This document shows positions 1 to 10,949 of a stretch of 64,000 bases of DNA, one piece after another (within the stretch, counting starts at the first letter, position 1; each line of letters starts with the position of its first letter). The notes under the pieces are model-generated. The model was not told the origin of the DNA and ran no database searches. It saw only the letters and a program-made list of their open reading frames with translations. Origin of the DNA: Salminus brasiliensis (taxonomy: Eukaryota; Chordata; Actinopteri; Characiformes; Bryconidae); the NCBI RefSeq assembly GCF_030463535.1, contig NC_132893.1, positions 25,570,282-25,634,281 of the forward strand. The letters are read 5' to 3'. A program made the translations under genes and the position numbers.

Positions 1-1304
1 TCAGATTTTGAGAAATGTAAGCACAAAAGCATAGCAATTAATAAGTAAATGTATTCTTTTGGGTTCGCTGATCAGTGAAGTGAATACAAGGCCTTACAGG
101 CAGTCAGTAATTTCTCATGAGACAGTGCTATTTGTTGTGCATTTCCCATGCCTCCTTGGTGGGGCATCAGTGTGGCATTCCCCAAAAATGGCTTTTCCAT
201 CAACAGACACCATATAATTATGGAATTCCTAAAATGCAATAGACAAAGCTTTGTTACATTTACAGCATACTCAACCCTGTAGTCATGATAATGGTTCTAA
301 ATATGCTTGAAACGATTGTTTTACTTTACCACATTTATAAACTAAGGTTAGCAACACTGAAATAAAAAGGCTGTCTGGTCTTGGCTGAGTCACTGAACAG
401 TAACCAGGCAGTGTTTGTGAATAAGACCACGTCTATAAATATATGGAAGTTTTTGAAAAAGCAGTTGTTTTCTCCTTACTCCTTGAGGGAGTAAATCACG
501 GGAAGTAACAAAGAACCCCAGGGACATTAAGCATTATAACAATAGGTTCATGTTTATATGCTCCATATAGTCCTATTCTATTGCCAAAACTTCTCTATTG
601 TGACTAGAAAAGCTGTGTAATACATATTCAGTGTCCTAAAGTTGAAATATTCATGCTATGAACAGAAAAATGCATTGCTACAATTGATTAAGATAGCATC
701 ATTCTGTCCACCCCTATCCACAACTGTAAATGAGTTGCGGACAGTTGTCTGTGATCCATCTCCTGCATCTACAGCTTTCTGCTCATGTGATTGACAGGAC
801 AGAGTGTGGCAGTAGACACAGAGCACACAATGGGTGCCTTGCTGCCAGCCGAGCCACATGTCATTAACACACTGGCGATGTTTTGTCTCAAACCAATCAG
901 AGCCCTCTTGCTCTAACGACAATGTTGAAACAAGCTCACTTCTCTCCTACTGGGCAGATTCCTCCTGTCTGACTGAGAGCTGAGACAAAGCACCTCGACC
1001 ATCAACAGGCACATCACATCTCAGCCAGGCTATGTTAGGCTAAAAAACAAACTCAGCAACAATGAAACTGGAGGACTAAGGAGGAAACCTGCATTAAGGC
1101 TGATTTAAAGCTCCTGTTTTTTTATGAAAGAAAAAAAAAGCTAACTGTCGCTATTAAACCCTGCTGCTTCATTATTCTGTTATAAACACAACTTATTGTT
1201 CAGTAACTACAATGAATAATTCAGCAATTACTATGTATGTTTTGTGGAGACGAGAGTAAGGAACTAAAGAGTGGGCCTACACAGGCCTTTGTGGATTAAA
1301 CTAA
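1..1304. other. Non-coding stretch, no gene recognised
   Basis: No exon with convincing splice sites and no conserved protein segment is visible on either strand. The only open frame of note (minus strand, 656-922) has no recognisable family, no splice context and ordinary composition. A piece of the dispersed MITE family described at 54599-55043 lies at about 541-625. If the minus-strand exon at 17122 belongs to a long gene, this stretch would be one of its introns; that is inference. Confidence 0.5.
541..625 (+). mobile_element. MITE fragment (ACTATATGGACAAA family, 3' part)
   Basis: The words aggttcatgtttat, gtcctattctattg and cttctct occur here in the same order as in the internal-to-3' part of the complete copies at 22589-23073 and 54599-55043. 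Neither terminal inverted repeat is present, so it is a decayed fragment. Confidence 0.55.
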
Positions 1305-1490
1305 GCAAGTCAAGTCAAATTTATTGACTTGACGTTGTCTTATAGCAGCTTTAAAGAGATCCAGGAATAAAACTAAAGAAATAAAAGAGAGCAAACTAAA
1401 GGCAACAGTGACAATAGAAAGCTCTTCAAAGCTAAGAAACCCTGGGAGGAAACCAAGACTCACAAGGGGAAACCACCTATAAATGAATAA
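1305..1490 (+). repeat. Interspersed fish repeat (caagtcaaatttatt type)
   Basis: The stretch starts with caagtcaagtcaaatttatt and continues through agcagctttaaagagatccagg to aaaccaagactcacaagggg. These phrases, in this order, are those of a very common dispersed fish repeat known to me from teleost genomes. I cannot assign it to a class without a repeat library. Confidence 0.55.
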
Positions 1491-1573
1491 CTAATAAATG
1501 GTATGAAGTCACCTTCACCCCTTAAAAAGTTTATGGACGTGTTGTTATTACAAACCTCTATTACCAAAGAATC

Positions 1574-1650
1574 GCCCCACCAGTTTAAACAGAAGTCCCT
1601 GTAGTTACAGCAAAATAAGCCTTCAAGTGTTAAGGGCATTGATATCATCA
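1574..1650 (+). repeat. Short dispersed repeat shared with 15079-15165
   Basis: Both places read ccaccagttt, then cagaagtc, ctgt, gttac and aataagcctt, agtgttga/ag in the same order with point differences. The two copies are 13.5 kb apart in the same orientation. Class unknown. Confidence 0.5.
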
Positions 1651-2254
1651 ATGATGTACTCAGCAGTAGTAATAGTGATAGCAATGCTGAATCGGTTCCA
1701 TCATATATCCAGGTGTTGGTACACCAGGATGACACAGAGATAGGAGTAAAAAACAGAACACAAAAGTTATGGTTCAGTTCACACCGCAGTTTGGTATAAG
1801 TAGTACAATGGGAAAAAAGACACAAACATAAGCCTAACTTAGACTTCCATGTAACCAAGTTACAAAACTACAGCTTACTACAGACTCCCATTGCAATACT
1901 CCTAAACCATTACAGTTCCCACAAAACCATGCAAATCCAGCGGCTTGTCATAGGTAACTGCTGTGTCAGAACATTCATAAGGCTAAATTGAATGAAGGTA
2001 CATTTGATCATTTCCTCTCTGTATTCTTTTAAATTATGAGGTATGCAGCCAAAAAGTGGGACCTTTAAAGGCACAGTGTGACCCCATACCATGATGGTTC
2101 ATTACAAATGCACATACCATTACACCCCTACAGAGAGCGCATAATTTCTTTATGAAAGGTTAGTAAGGATCCTGGTGTTGAAAAACTCTGACAGGTATCT
2201 AAATAAAATATAACTTTCTGATATCTTGTAGAAATTCAGTCCAAACTTTGATGG

Positions 2255-2430
2255 ACAACTGTGGCCTAAAGGGCGGTCCAGAACCGGAAAGTCACTGGGT
2301 CAATTCCCTGCAACCGAAGAAAGTGAGTGTAGGATGATTTAAGGAATAGCACGTATAACATTCATAGCTGAGGTGCCCTCAAGCGTCTAATTCCTAATTA
2401 CTCTCAAGGTGCTGAGGTAGCAACCCCTCA
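2255..2430 (+). mobile_element. SINE-like remnant (second copy at 6885-7060)
   Basis: The run gtggcctaaagggcggtcca, then gaaccggaaagtcactgggt followed by caattccctg, resembles the tRNA-like head of common fish SINEs. Further on, gaggtgccctcaagcgtcta resembles the tail phrase gaggtgcccttgagcaag of the same elements. A related piece lies at 59525-59635. No intact A and B boxes are preserved. Confidence 0.45.
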
Positions 2431-2639
2431 CTTGGATGTGTGTTCTCAATGTCTCTAGTCAATAGTGTGTGTGTTCACTGATGGGTTAAATGGCCAATCG
2501 CAATCGAAATGAGTTTATCAGCAAAATATTCAAACTTTCAACTGTTTGCAACAAACCAATCAAAGCTAATTTAAACAACTCAACACAACTAATATATACT
2601 AGGGCTGATTTGCTTCCTCTGGCACTGGACACCTGTGTG

Positions 2640-3150
2640 TGCAGAGACAGATGGATTTAATCAAGTATCAGGAAATCCAAGAAGAAAACACCATGCCTTT
2701 TATGAGCAAGTGGAAGCTGAAGCTTGGGCGTCATCAGACCTCCCAACAGGACAATGACCCCAAGCATTCCTTAAAGTCCACCAAGGCTTAGTTTCAGAAG
2801 AAGTCCTGGAAGATTCTGAATGGCCATCAGTTGCCTGACTTTAATCCCATGAAAATTCTTTAGTGGGATTTAAAGGTGGTTGGAGAACACAAACCCAAGA
2901 ATATTAGTGAACTTGAGGACATTGGTCATGCGCTAAGAGTCCTCAGGAATGCTGTCAGAAGCTGATGTCTGTCTATGCATATATACAGCAGGTCATCATT
3001 AAGCAAAAATATGCTTGACTAAGTACTAAAGATGCTTAATAATTCTGAGACTGCAGTTGTCATTAAAAGTGGCATTTTTGTTAAATTTGGAGAAAGCATT
3101 TTTTATATTAGATGTGTTAAGCTATTTACATTATTCTCGTTTGATTGGTT
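2640..3150 (+). mobile_element. Tc1/mariner-like transposase remnant (copy 2 at 7270-7780)
   Basis: Around 2725-2960 the plus strand encodes, with stop codons, pieces typical of the DDE transposase C-terminal part: RHQTSQQDNDPKHSLKST (second catalytic Asp block), LPDFNPMK followed by a stop in place of the usual DLNPIENLW with the catalytic Glu, then WDLK and KPKNISELE. The reading frame is broken by several stops and the N-terminal half is absent, so it cannot make transposase. The family (Tc1-like, DD34E) is recognised from these blocks; the exact element is not. Confidence 0.8.
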
Positions 3151-3362
3151 GATTGCAGACAGAACCACAATCAATAAAGTAAGAAAAAATTAAAACAGAA
3201 CCCTGTTAGTAAACTTAGATTGGGCATGAAAAGCATTAACTTGCATAATCTAAGCTATTGTACAGATGCTAGGTACAACCGTCCACTGCAAAGCATTAGC
3301 CCTGATGACCCTTAGCCACCCAGGCTGTACTGTACTACCAGTCATTACAAATATCTAGACAA
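2949..3362 (+). repeat. Source copy of a 414-bp internal duplication (also 7579-7992)
   Basis: This segment, beginning atgctgtcagaagctgatgt and ending atctagacaa, reappears at 4174-4587 with about two substitutions (ctcgt/cttgt and aagtaag/aagtcag). It starts inside the Tc1-like remnant and runs past it. Confidence 0.9.
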
Positions 3363-4144
3363 GCTAAACAGGGCATGCAAGTTAATTTATTTTTGTGGGA
3401 TCCTTTTAAAGTGGTTAACCATTTCAAACAGTGCAGGGCAGGGCTGCTATGTTGTATTCACTGTGGCTAAGCTGAGCCGGGATGCTTTTTTGGGAAAGAA
3501 GCAGAAGTCTGAAATAACTGAATGTAATATCTATAGTCCTCTTTATTGAATGATGGACAGTTTCTTTTCTGGTATTGATGCTTAGGAGAGAAGAGAAATG
3601 TGAGCAGAGTCACGTGACAGTAAGGTTAATAAGGTTGATTAACAGCAATAGCATGTTCAGCGAGCGAATTGGACTTGTCCATAACTGCCTGCCAACTCAA
3701 CTCTAACTTTGAGAAAATTCAGCTTGAACTGATTCAATTAAGATTGCCAACCTTAATTCAGTCTTACAGGTGTCACTGATGCCATCCACCTGCAACTTAC
3801 AGTAGTGTCAGATTAATTTTAGCAAGCATAGTTGCTTTACAAACTACAGACTAACCAACCATTCACAGTTGTTCTGCCTCTTTCCTTCAACCACTTTATT
3901 TACAGTGTGTAGTCCTATATAGACATTTTCACAGTACACAGTTTGTAGCATAATATTTAGTGTCACTATCCGTTAAGGTTATCTAAAACATTAAAGGCTT
4001 TTCTACAGTGCTTTCCTAGAAGATTTAAAGACGTGTCAAGTCTAACTGGTTTTAACAGGAGTTTATTTTGTACAATGCTACGCTTCATTAAACTACTAAA
4101 TTAAAATTGTCTATTAATTACTCAACATTTGACTCTCTTAAGTC

Positions 4145-4175
4145 TTCTAGTGAACAGTTAGCATCAGACTTATAT
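4145..4175 (+). repeat. 31-bp direct repeat flanking the inserted segment, left
   Basis: ttctagtgaacagttagcat plus 11 further bases is identical to 4591-4621. The length is far above the 2-10 bp target duplications of most DNA transposons. Equivalent pair in the second unit: 8775-8805 and 9221-9251. Confidence 0.85.
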
Positions 4176-4590
4176 GCTGTCAGAAGCTGATGTCTGTCTA
4201 TGCATATATACAGCAGGTCATCATTAAGCAAAAATATGCTTGACTAAGTACTAAAGATGCTTAATAATTCTGAGACTGCAGTTGTCATTAAAAGTGGCAT
4301 TTTTGTTAAATTTGGAGAAAGCATTTTTTATATTAGATGTGTTAAGCTATTTACATTATTCTTGTTTGATTGGTTGATTGCAGACAGAACCACAATCAAT
4401 AAAGTCAGAAAAAATTAAAACAGAACCCTGTTAGTAAACTTAGATTGGGCATGAAAAGCATTAACTTGCATAATCTAAGCTATTGTACAGATGCTAGGTA
4501 CAACCGTCCACTGCAAAGCATTAGCCCTGATGACCCTTAGCCACCCAGGCTGTACTGTACTACCAGTCATTACAAATATCTAGACAAATA
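4174..4590 (+). repeat. Inserted copy of the 414-bp segment (also 8804-9220)
   Basis: Same orientation as the source at 2949-3362, offset 1,225. It is followed by three extra bases (ata) and is bracketed by a 31-bp direct repeat (4145-4175 and 4591-4621). This looks like a templated patch copied into a staggered break rather than a transposon insertion, because the segment has no inverted ends of its own. Confidence 0.85.
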
Positions 4591-4621
4591 TTCTAGTGAA
4601 CAGTTAGCATCAGACTTATAT
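4591..4621 (+). repeat. 31-bp direct repeat flanking the inserted segment, right
   Basis: Exact match of 4145-4175, directly after the inserted 414-bp copy and its three filler bases. Confidence 0.85.
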
Positions 4622-4995
4622 CCCAGAAACTCTAAATTTGACTTTGACTTGTACATCAGAGCCTAAAGACTTGGACTTGCACCTCAAAGACTTGAGTTTT
4701 GACTCTCACTCACACCCCAGAGTCTTGAGGCTCAACTCAGACTTGTATCTCAGAGACTCGAGAATTGACTCAGACTTATATCCTAGAGACGCACTACTCA
4801 ACTCAGACTTGTGTCTTCGGGACATGAGACATGAGTTGAACTCGCACCCAACAGACTCTAGACTCGACTGAGACTCATATTCCAGAGAATTGGAGTTTGA
4901 CTTGGGTACACACCCCGGAAAGCTAACATTTGACTCACAATCAAACCCTAGAGACTTGAGAATTGACTCAGACTTGTATCCCAGAGACTAATGAC
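4603..4995 (+). repeat. Degenerate ~33-bp minisatellite (copy 2 at 9233-9625)
   Basis: Variants of actcagacttgtatctcaga follow each other about every 33 bp, with decay toward both ends. Because 33 is a multiple of three, one strand stays open for 77 codons (4638-4871) and gives an 11-residue periodic peptide (NSDLYLRD, DSDLYPRD, NSDLCLRD). The frame is a by-product of the period; there is no start context or family. Confidence 0.8.
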
Positions 4996-5237
4996 TAAAC
5001 AGAAAAGAATATTTTTAGTTAAGCATAACTCTAATGTTATGCTTAGCTGTCTATGCTTAACTGTCTAATGTCATTAGAGAAATAAGGCATAGTATCTGCT
5101 TAGCATGCGCAGATGCACCATGCAAGTTCCTTCTGATCCTGGGTTTTGTATTACTACAATAGCAGTGAAGCTCTGACAGCAGGCAGTAGTAACATTTTTA
5201 CAGTGCAGCTAAATGAAGCTCTAACTTGTTGTTGCAG

Positions 5238-5779
5238 CAGAGTCTGCACAACCTCTTGAAAGACGACTCTTTGGGGGGAAGCACACAGAGCCGGTCTCCT
5301 CTGGACAACGTGCAGGCGGCTGATGGCAACAGCAGCACTGGCCCACTCCGGTTTCACAAAGCTGATTGGACACAGCTGCACCCACAAAGCCCTCAACAAC
5401 TGGGGGGTCACACAAACAAGGGTGTTGCTGTGGTGTCTGAAAAGGCTCATACACAGCGGGTGCCCGGGGGGGATTTGGGGCCGACCAAAGAACTTTGATA
5501 CGTAGAGCCCAAGTTCCCTGAAGAAGCCTGGAGTCCAGTCGTGAGCGGGGGCATACTCTGTGAAGTGTGTCCAAGCTCAAGACACTGGACGGACAGAACA
5601 TCCCCAAATATTTGCTCTCTAACACTAGTAACGCTAATTATTCAGAACAATCTGGATTTGAGGATCCAAAAGGTCAAATAGATGATATCTCATGCATAGC
5701 AAATAGCCCTATTCTCGGATCTGCTGAGTGCATGAATGATATGAACAAGTACTGCGTTGTTCTGAGCTTTGGATGTTAA
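5238..5779 (+). pseudogene. Disabled coding fragment, copy 1, family unknown
   Basis: After a good acceptor (ttgttgttgcag, ending 5237) an open frame runs QSLHNLLKDD... to PTKEL, meets an in-frame TGA at 5496-5498, and continues in the same frame as VEPKFPEEAWSPVVSGG and ILCEV to about 5567. There the frame moves to SKLKTLDGQNIPKYLLSN... and stays open to TAA at 5777-5779. Removing one GT from the gtgtgt run would join the two parts, so the gene has two lesions. The segment is clearly richer in G+C than its surroundings, as expected for former coding DNA. I do not recognise the family. No donor site is obvious before the stop, so it could be a terminal exon or a retained fragment. Minus-strand frames over the same bases are taken as shadows. 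Confidence 0.45.
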
Positions 5780-6319
5780 GTTCTTAGTAGTATTTTAATG
5801 GAAAACGTCTGGCATGGAGTAAAGCCCCAGTTGCCATAGATTTGTTACAGTGTAAAAAAATCTACTGTAGTATATTGCTTTATACTGTAGAATAAAACAA
5901 TGTTTTTACACAGTGAACAGTGTTGTATCTAAGACTTTCAGAGTGAATACTGGCCATTTTACTGCCCATTCTGCAATAGTCACAGAACACAGAATGTGAT
6001 TGGAGCTGTTACTGCTGTCTTGATTAGATAAATTTTGCCTCAGCTATAAATTAATGCATACATGAGTGGCAGCATGATATGCAAGCAAAAGGCTGAATAT
6101 TGTTATAATCTGTGCTTCTACCGGTTATGGTTAGCATGTATACTAGCTAGTTTGCTACTTCATGTATAATCCAGTTGCTGTTGTCAATCTTTCATTATTT
6201 AGCTTGCTGTGGCTTACAACACATTAACCATGGTTTCCTGTCTTCTAACAAATACTCATCTGATTATGTAGTGTAAAATAAGAATCTTAAAGTCTACAGA
6301 GATTTGCTGAGATGTGGCA

Positions 6320-9300
6320 AATCGGTTCCATCATATATCCAGGTGTTGGTACACCAGGATGACACAGAGATAGGAGTAAAAAACAGAACACAAAAGTTAT
6401 GGTTCAGTTCACACCGCAGTTTGGTATAAGTAGTACAATGGGAAAAAAGACACAAACATAAGCCTAACTTAGACTTCCATGTAACCAAGTTACAAAACTA
6501 CAGCTTACTACAGACTCCCATTGCAATACTCCTAAACCATTACAGTTCCCACAATACCATGCAAATCCAGCGGCTTGTCATAGGTAACTGCTGTGTCAGA
6601 ACATTCATAAGGCTAAATTGAATGAAGGTACATTTGATCATTTCCTCTCTGTATTCTTTTAAATTATGAGGTATGCAGCCAAAAAGTGGGACCTTTAAAG
6701 GCACAGTGTGACCCCATACCATGATGGTTCATTACAAATGCACATACCATTACACCCCTACAGAGAGCGCATAATTTCTTTATGAAAGGTTAGTAAGGAT
6801 CCTGGTGTTGAAAAACTCTGACAGGTATCTAAATAAAATATAACTTTCTGATATCTTGTAGAAATTCAGTCCAAACTTTGATGGACAACTGTGGCCTAAA
6901 GGGCGGTCCAGAACCGGAAAGTCACTGGGTCAATTCCCTGCAACCGAAGAAAGTGAGTGTAGGATGATTTAAGGAATAGCACGTATAACATTCATAGCTG
7001 AGGTGCCCTCAAGCGTCTAATTCCTAATTACTCTCAAGGTGCTGAGGTAGCAACCCCTCACTTGGATGTGTGTTCTCAATGTCTCTAGTCAATAGTGTGT
7101 GTGTTCACTGATGGGTTAAATGGCCAATCGCAATCGAAATGAGTTTATCAGCAAAATATTCAAACTTTCAACTGTTTGCAACAAACCAATCAAAGCTAAT
7201 TTAAACAACTCAACACAACTAATATATACTAGGGCTGATTTGCTTCCTCTGGCACTGGACACCTGTGTGTGCAGAGACAGATGGATTTAATCAAGTATCA
7301 GGAAATCCAAGAAGAAAACACCATGCCTTTTATGAGCAAGTGGAAGCTGAAGCTTGGGCGTCATCAGACCTCCCAACAGGACAATGACCCCAAGCATTCC
7401 TTAAAGTCCACCAAGGCTTAGTTTCAGAAGAAGTCCTGGAAGATTCTGAATGGCCATCAGTTGCCTGACTTTAATCCCATGAAAATTCTTTAGTGGGATT
7501 TAAAGGTGGTTGGAGAACACAAACCCAAGAATATTAGTGAACTTGAGGACATTGGTCATGCGCTAAGAGTCCTCAGGAATGCTGTCAGAAGCTGATGTCT
7601 GTCTATGCATATATACAGCAGGTCATCATTAAGCAAAAATATGCTTGACTAAGTACTAAAGATGCTTAATAATTCTGAGACTGCAGTTGTCATTAAAAGT
7701 GGCATTTTTGTTAAATTTGGAGAAAGCATTTTTTATATTAGATGTGTTAAGCTATTTACATTATTCTCGTTTGATTGGTTGATTGCAGACAGAACCACAA
7801 TCAATAAAGTAAGAAAAAATTAAAACAGAACCCTGTTAGTAAACTTAGATTGGGCATGAAAAGCATTAACTTGCATAATCTAAGCTATTGTACAGATGCT
7901 AGGTACAACCGTCCACTGCAAAGCATTAGCCCTGATGACCCTTAGCCACCCAGGCTGTACTGTACTACCAGTCATTACAAATATCTAGACAAGCTAAACA
8001 GGGCATGCAAGTTAATTTATTTTTGTGGGATCCTTTTAAAGTGGTTAACCATTTCAAACAGTGCAGGGCAGGGCTGCTATGTTGTATTCACTGTGGCTAA
8101 GCTGAGCCGGGATGCTTTTTTGGGAAAGAAGCAGAAGTCTGAAATAACTGAATGTAATATCTATAGTCCTCTTTATTGAATGATGGACAGTTTCTTTTCT
8201 GGTATTGATGCTTAGGAGAGAAGAGAAATGTGAGCAGAGTCACGTGACAGTAAGGTTAATAAGGTTGATTAACAGCAATAGCATGTTCAGCGAGCGAATT
8301 GGACTTGTCCATAACTGCCTGCCAACTCAACTCTAACTTTGAGAAAATTCAGCTTGAACTGATTCAATTAAGATTGCCAACCTTAATTCAGTCTTACAGG
8401 TGTCACTGATGCCATCCACCTGCAACTTACAGTAGTGTCAGATTAATTTTAGCAAGCATAGTTGCTTTACAAACTACAGACTAACCAACCATTCACAGTT
8501 GTTCTGCCTCTTTCCTTCAACCACTTTATTTACAGTGTGTAGTCCTATATAGACATTTTCACAGTACACAGTTTGTAGCATAATATTTAGTGTCACTATC
8601 CGTTAAGGTTATCTAAAACATTAAAGGCTTTTCTACAGTGCTTTCCTAGAAGATTTAAAGACGTGTCAAGTCTAACTGGTTTTAACAGGAGTTTATTTTG
8701 TACAATGCTACGCTTCATTAAACTACTAAATTAAAATTGTCTATTAATTACTCAACATTTGACTCTCTTAAGTCTTCTAGTGAACAGTTAGCATCAGACT
8801 TATATGCTGTCAGAAGCTGATGTCTGTCTATGCATATATACAGCAGGTCATCATTAAGCAAAAATATGCTTGACTAAGTACTAAAGATGCTTAATAATTC
8901 TGAGACTGCAGTTGTCATTAAAAGTGGCATTTTTGTTAAATTTGGAGAAAGCATTTTTTATATTAGATGTGTTAAGCTATTTACATTATTCTTGTTTGAT
9001 TGGTTGATTGCAGACAGAACCACAATCAATAAAGTCAGAAAAAATTAAAACAGAACCCTGTTAGTAAACTTAGATTGGGCATGAAAAGCATTAACTTGCA
9101 TAATCTAAGCTATTGTACAGATGCTAGGTACAACCGTCCACTGCAAAGCATTAGCCCTGATGACCCTTAGCCACCCAGGCTGTACTGTACTACCAGTCAT
9201 TACAAATATCTAGACAAATATTCTAGTGAACAGTTAGCATCAGACTTATATCCCAGAAACTCTAAATTTGACTTTGACTTGTACATCAGAGCCTAAAGAC

Positions 9301-10949
9301 TTGGACTTGCACCTCAAAGACTTGAGTTTTGACTCTCACTCACACCCCAGAGTCTTGAGGCTCAACTCAGACTTGTATCTCAGAGACTCGAGAATTGACT
9401 CAGACTTATATCCTAGAGACGCACTACTCAACTCAGACTTGTGTCTTCGGGACATGAGACATGAGTTGAACTCGCACCCAACAGACTCTAGACTCGACTG
9501 AGACTCATATTCCAGAGAATTGGAGTTTGACTTGGGTACACACCCCGGAAAGCTAACATTTGACTCACAATCAAACCCTAGAGACTTGAGAATTGACTCA
9601 GACTTGTATCCCAGAGACTAATGACTAAACAGAAAAGAATATTTTTAGTTAAGCATAACTCTAATGTTATGCTTAGCTGTCTATGCTTAACTGTCTAATG
9701 TCATTAGAGAAATAAGGCATAGTATCTGCTTAGCATGCGCAGATGCACCATGCAAGTTCCTTCTGATCCTGGGTTTTGTATTACTACAATAGCAGTGAAG
9801 CTCTGACAGCAGGCAGTAGTAACATTTTTACAGTGCAGCTAAATGAAGCTCTAACTTGTTGTTGCAGCAGAGTCTGCACAACCTCTTGAAAGACGACTCT
9901 TTGGGGGGAAGCACACAGAGCCGGTCTCCTCTGGACAACGTGCAGGCGGCTGATGGCAACAGCAGCACTGGCCCACTCCGGTTTCACAAAGCTGATTGGA
10001 CACAGCTGCACCCACAAAGCCCTCAACAACTGGGGGGTCACACAAACAAGGGTGTTGCTGTGGTGTCTGAAAAGGCTCATACACAGCGGGTGCCCGGGGG
10101 GGATTTGGGGCCGACCAAAGAACTTTGATACGTAGAGCCCAAGTTCCCTGAAGAAGCCTGGAGTCCAGTCGTGAGCGGGGGCATACTCTGTGAAGTGTGT
10201 CCAAGCTCAAGACACTGGACGGACAGAACATCCCCAAATATTTGCTCTCTAACACTAGTAACGCTAATTATTCAGAACAATCTGGATTTGAGGATCCAAA
10301 AGGTCAAATAGATGATATCTCATGCATAGCAAATAGCCCTATTCTCGGATCTGCTGAGTGCATGAATGATATGAACAAGTACTGCGTTGTTCTGAGCTTT
10401 GGATGTTAAGTTCTTAGTAGTATTTTAATGGAAAACGTCTGGCATGGAGTAAAGCCCCAGTTGCCATAGATTTGTTACAGTGTAAAAAAATCTACTGTAG
10501 TATATTGCTTTATACTGTAGAATAAAACAATGTTTTTACACAGTGAACAGTGTTGTATCTAAGACTTTCAGAGTGAATACTGGCCATTTTACTGCCCATT
10601 CTGCAATAGTCACAGAACACAGAATGTGATTGGAGCTGTTACTGCTGTCTTGATTAGATAAATTTTGCCTCAGCTATAAATTAATGCATACATGAGTGGC
10701 AGCATGATATGCAAGCAAAAGGCTGAATATTGTTATAATCTGTGCTTCTACCGGTTATGGTTAGCATGTATACTAGCTAGTTTGCTACTTCATGTATAAT
10801 CCAGTTGCTGTTGTCAATCTTTCATTATTTAGCTTGCTGTGGCTTACAACACATTAACCATGGTTTCCTGTCTTCTAACAAATACTCATCTGATTATGTA
10901 GTGTAAAATAAGAATCTTAAAGTCTACAGAGATTTGCTGAGATGTGGCA
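6320..10949 (+). repeat. Tandem segmental duplication, copy 2 (4,630 bp)
   Basis: Second copy, directly abutting the first. It ends at ...gatgtggca (10949), after which unique sequence (gtctaaag) follows. Near-identity means either a very recent duplication, ongoing gene conversion, or a false duplication made in assembly. Its internal features sit at the copy 1 positions plus 4,630. Confidence 0.95.
9868..10409 (+). pseudogene. Disabled coding fragment, copy 2
   Basis: Identical to 5238-5779, including the TGA (10126-10128) and the frameshift near 10197, with the same terminal TAA at 10407-10409. Both lesions are shared, so they arose before the 4,630-bp duplication. Confidence 0.45.

Larger units (their letters stand above)
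1690..6319 (+). repeat. Tandem segmental duplication, copy 1 (4,630 bp)
   Basis: Everything from 1690 to 6319 recurs head-to-tail at 6320-10949 with a constant offset of 4,630. Comparing the lines by eye I found one difference (a at 1925, t at 6555). The left edge is set by 1689 g against 6319 a, the right edge by 6320 a against 10950 g. The join therefore has no shared bases and no added bases. The unit contains a SINE-like piece, a Tc1-like remnant, a 414-bp internal duplication, a minisatellite and a disabled coding fragment, each listed separately. Confidence 0.95.

Noticed and set aside
1460..1858. 132-codon minus-strand frame
   Set aside because: It crosses the edge of the tandem duplication and common repeat words, has no known motif, and its second copy is cut short by the join.
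5496..5498. In-frame TGA as a possible selenocysteine codon
   Set aside because: A second lesion (frameshift) follows 70 bases later, and no SECIS-like hairpin was noticed; a nonsense change is simpler.
5221..5625. 134-codon minus-strand frame over the disabled fragment (and its copy at 9851-10255)
   Set aside because: It is Cys- and Pro-rich with no family, and it overlaps a better plus-strand frame that has a splice acceptor.
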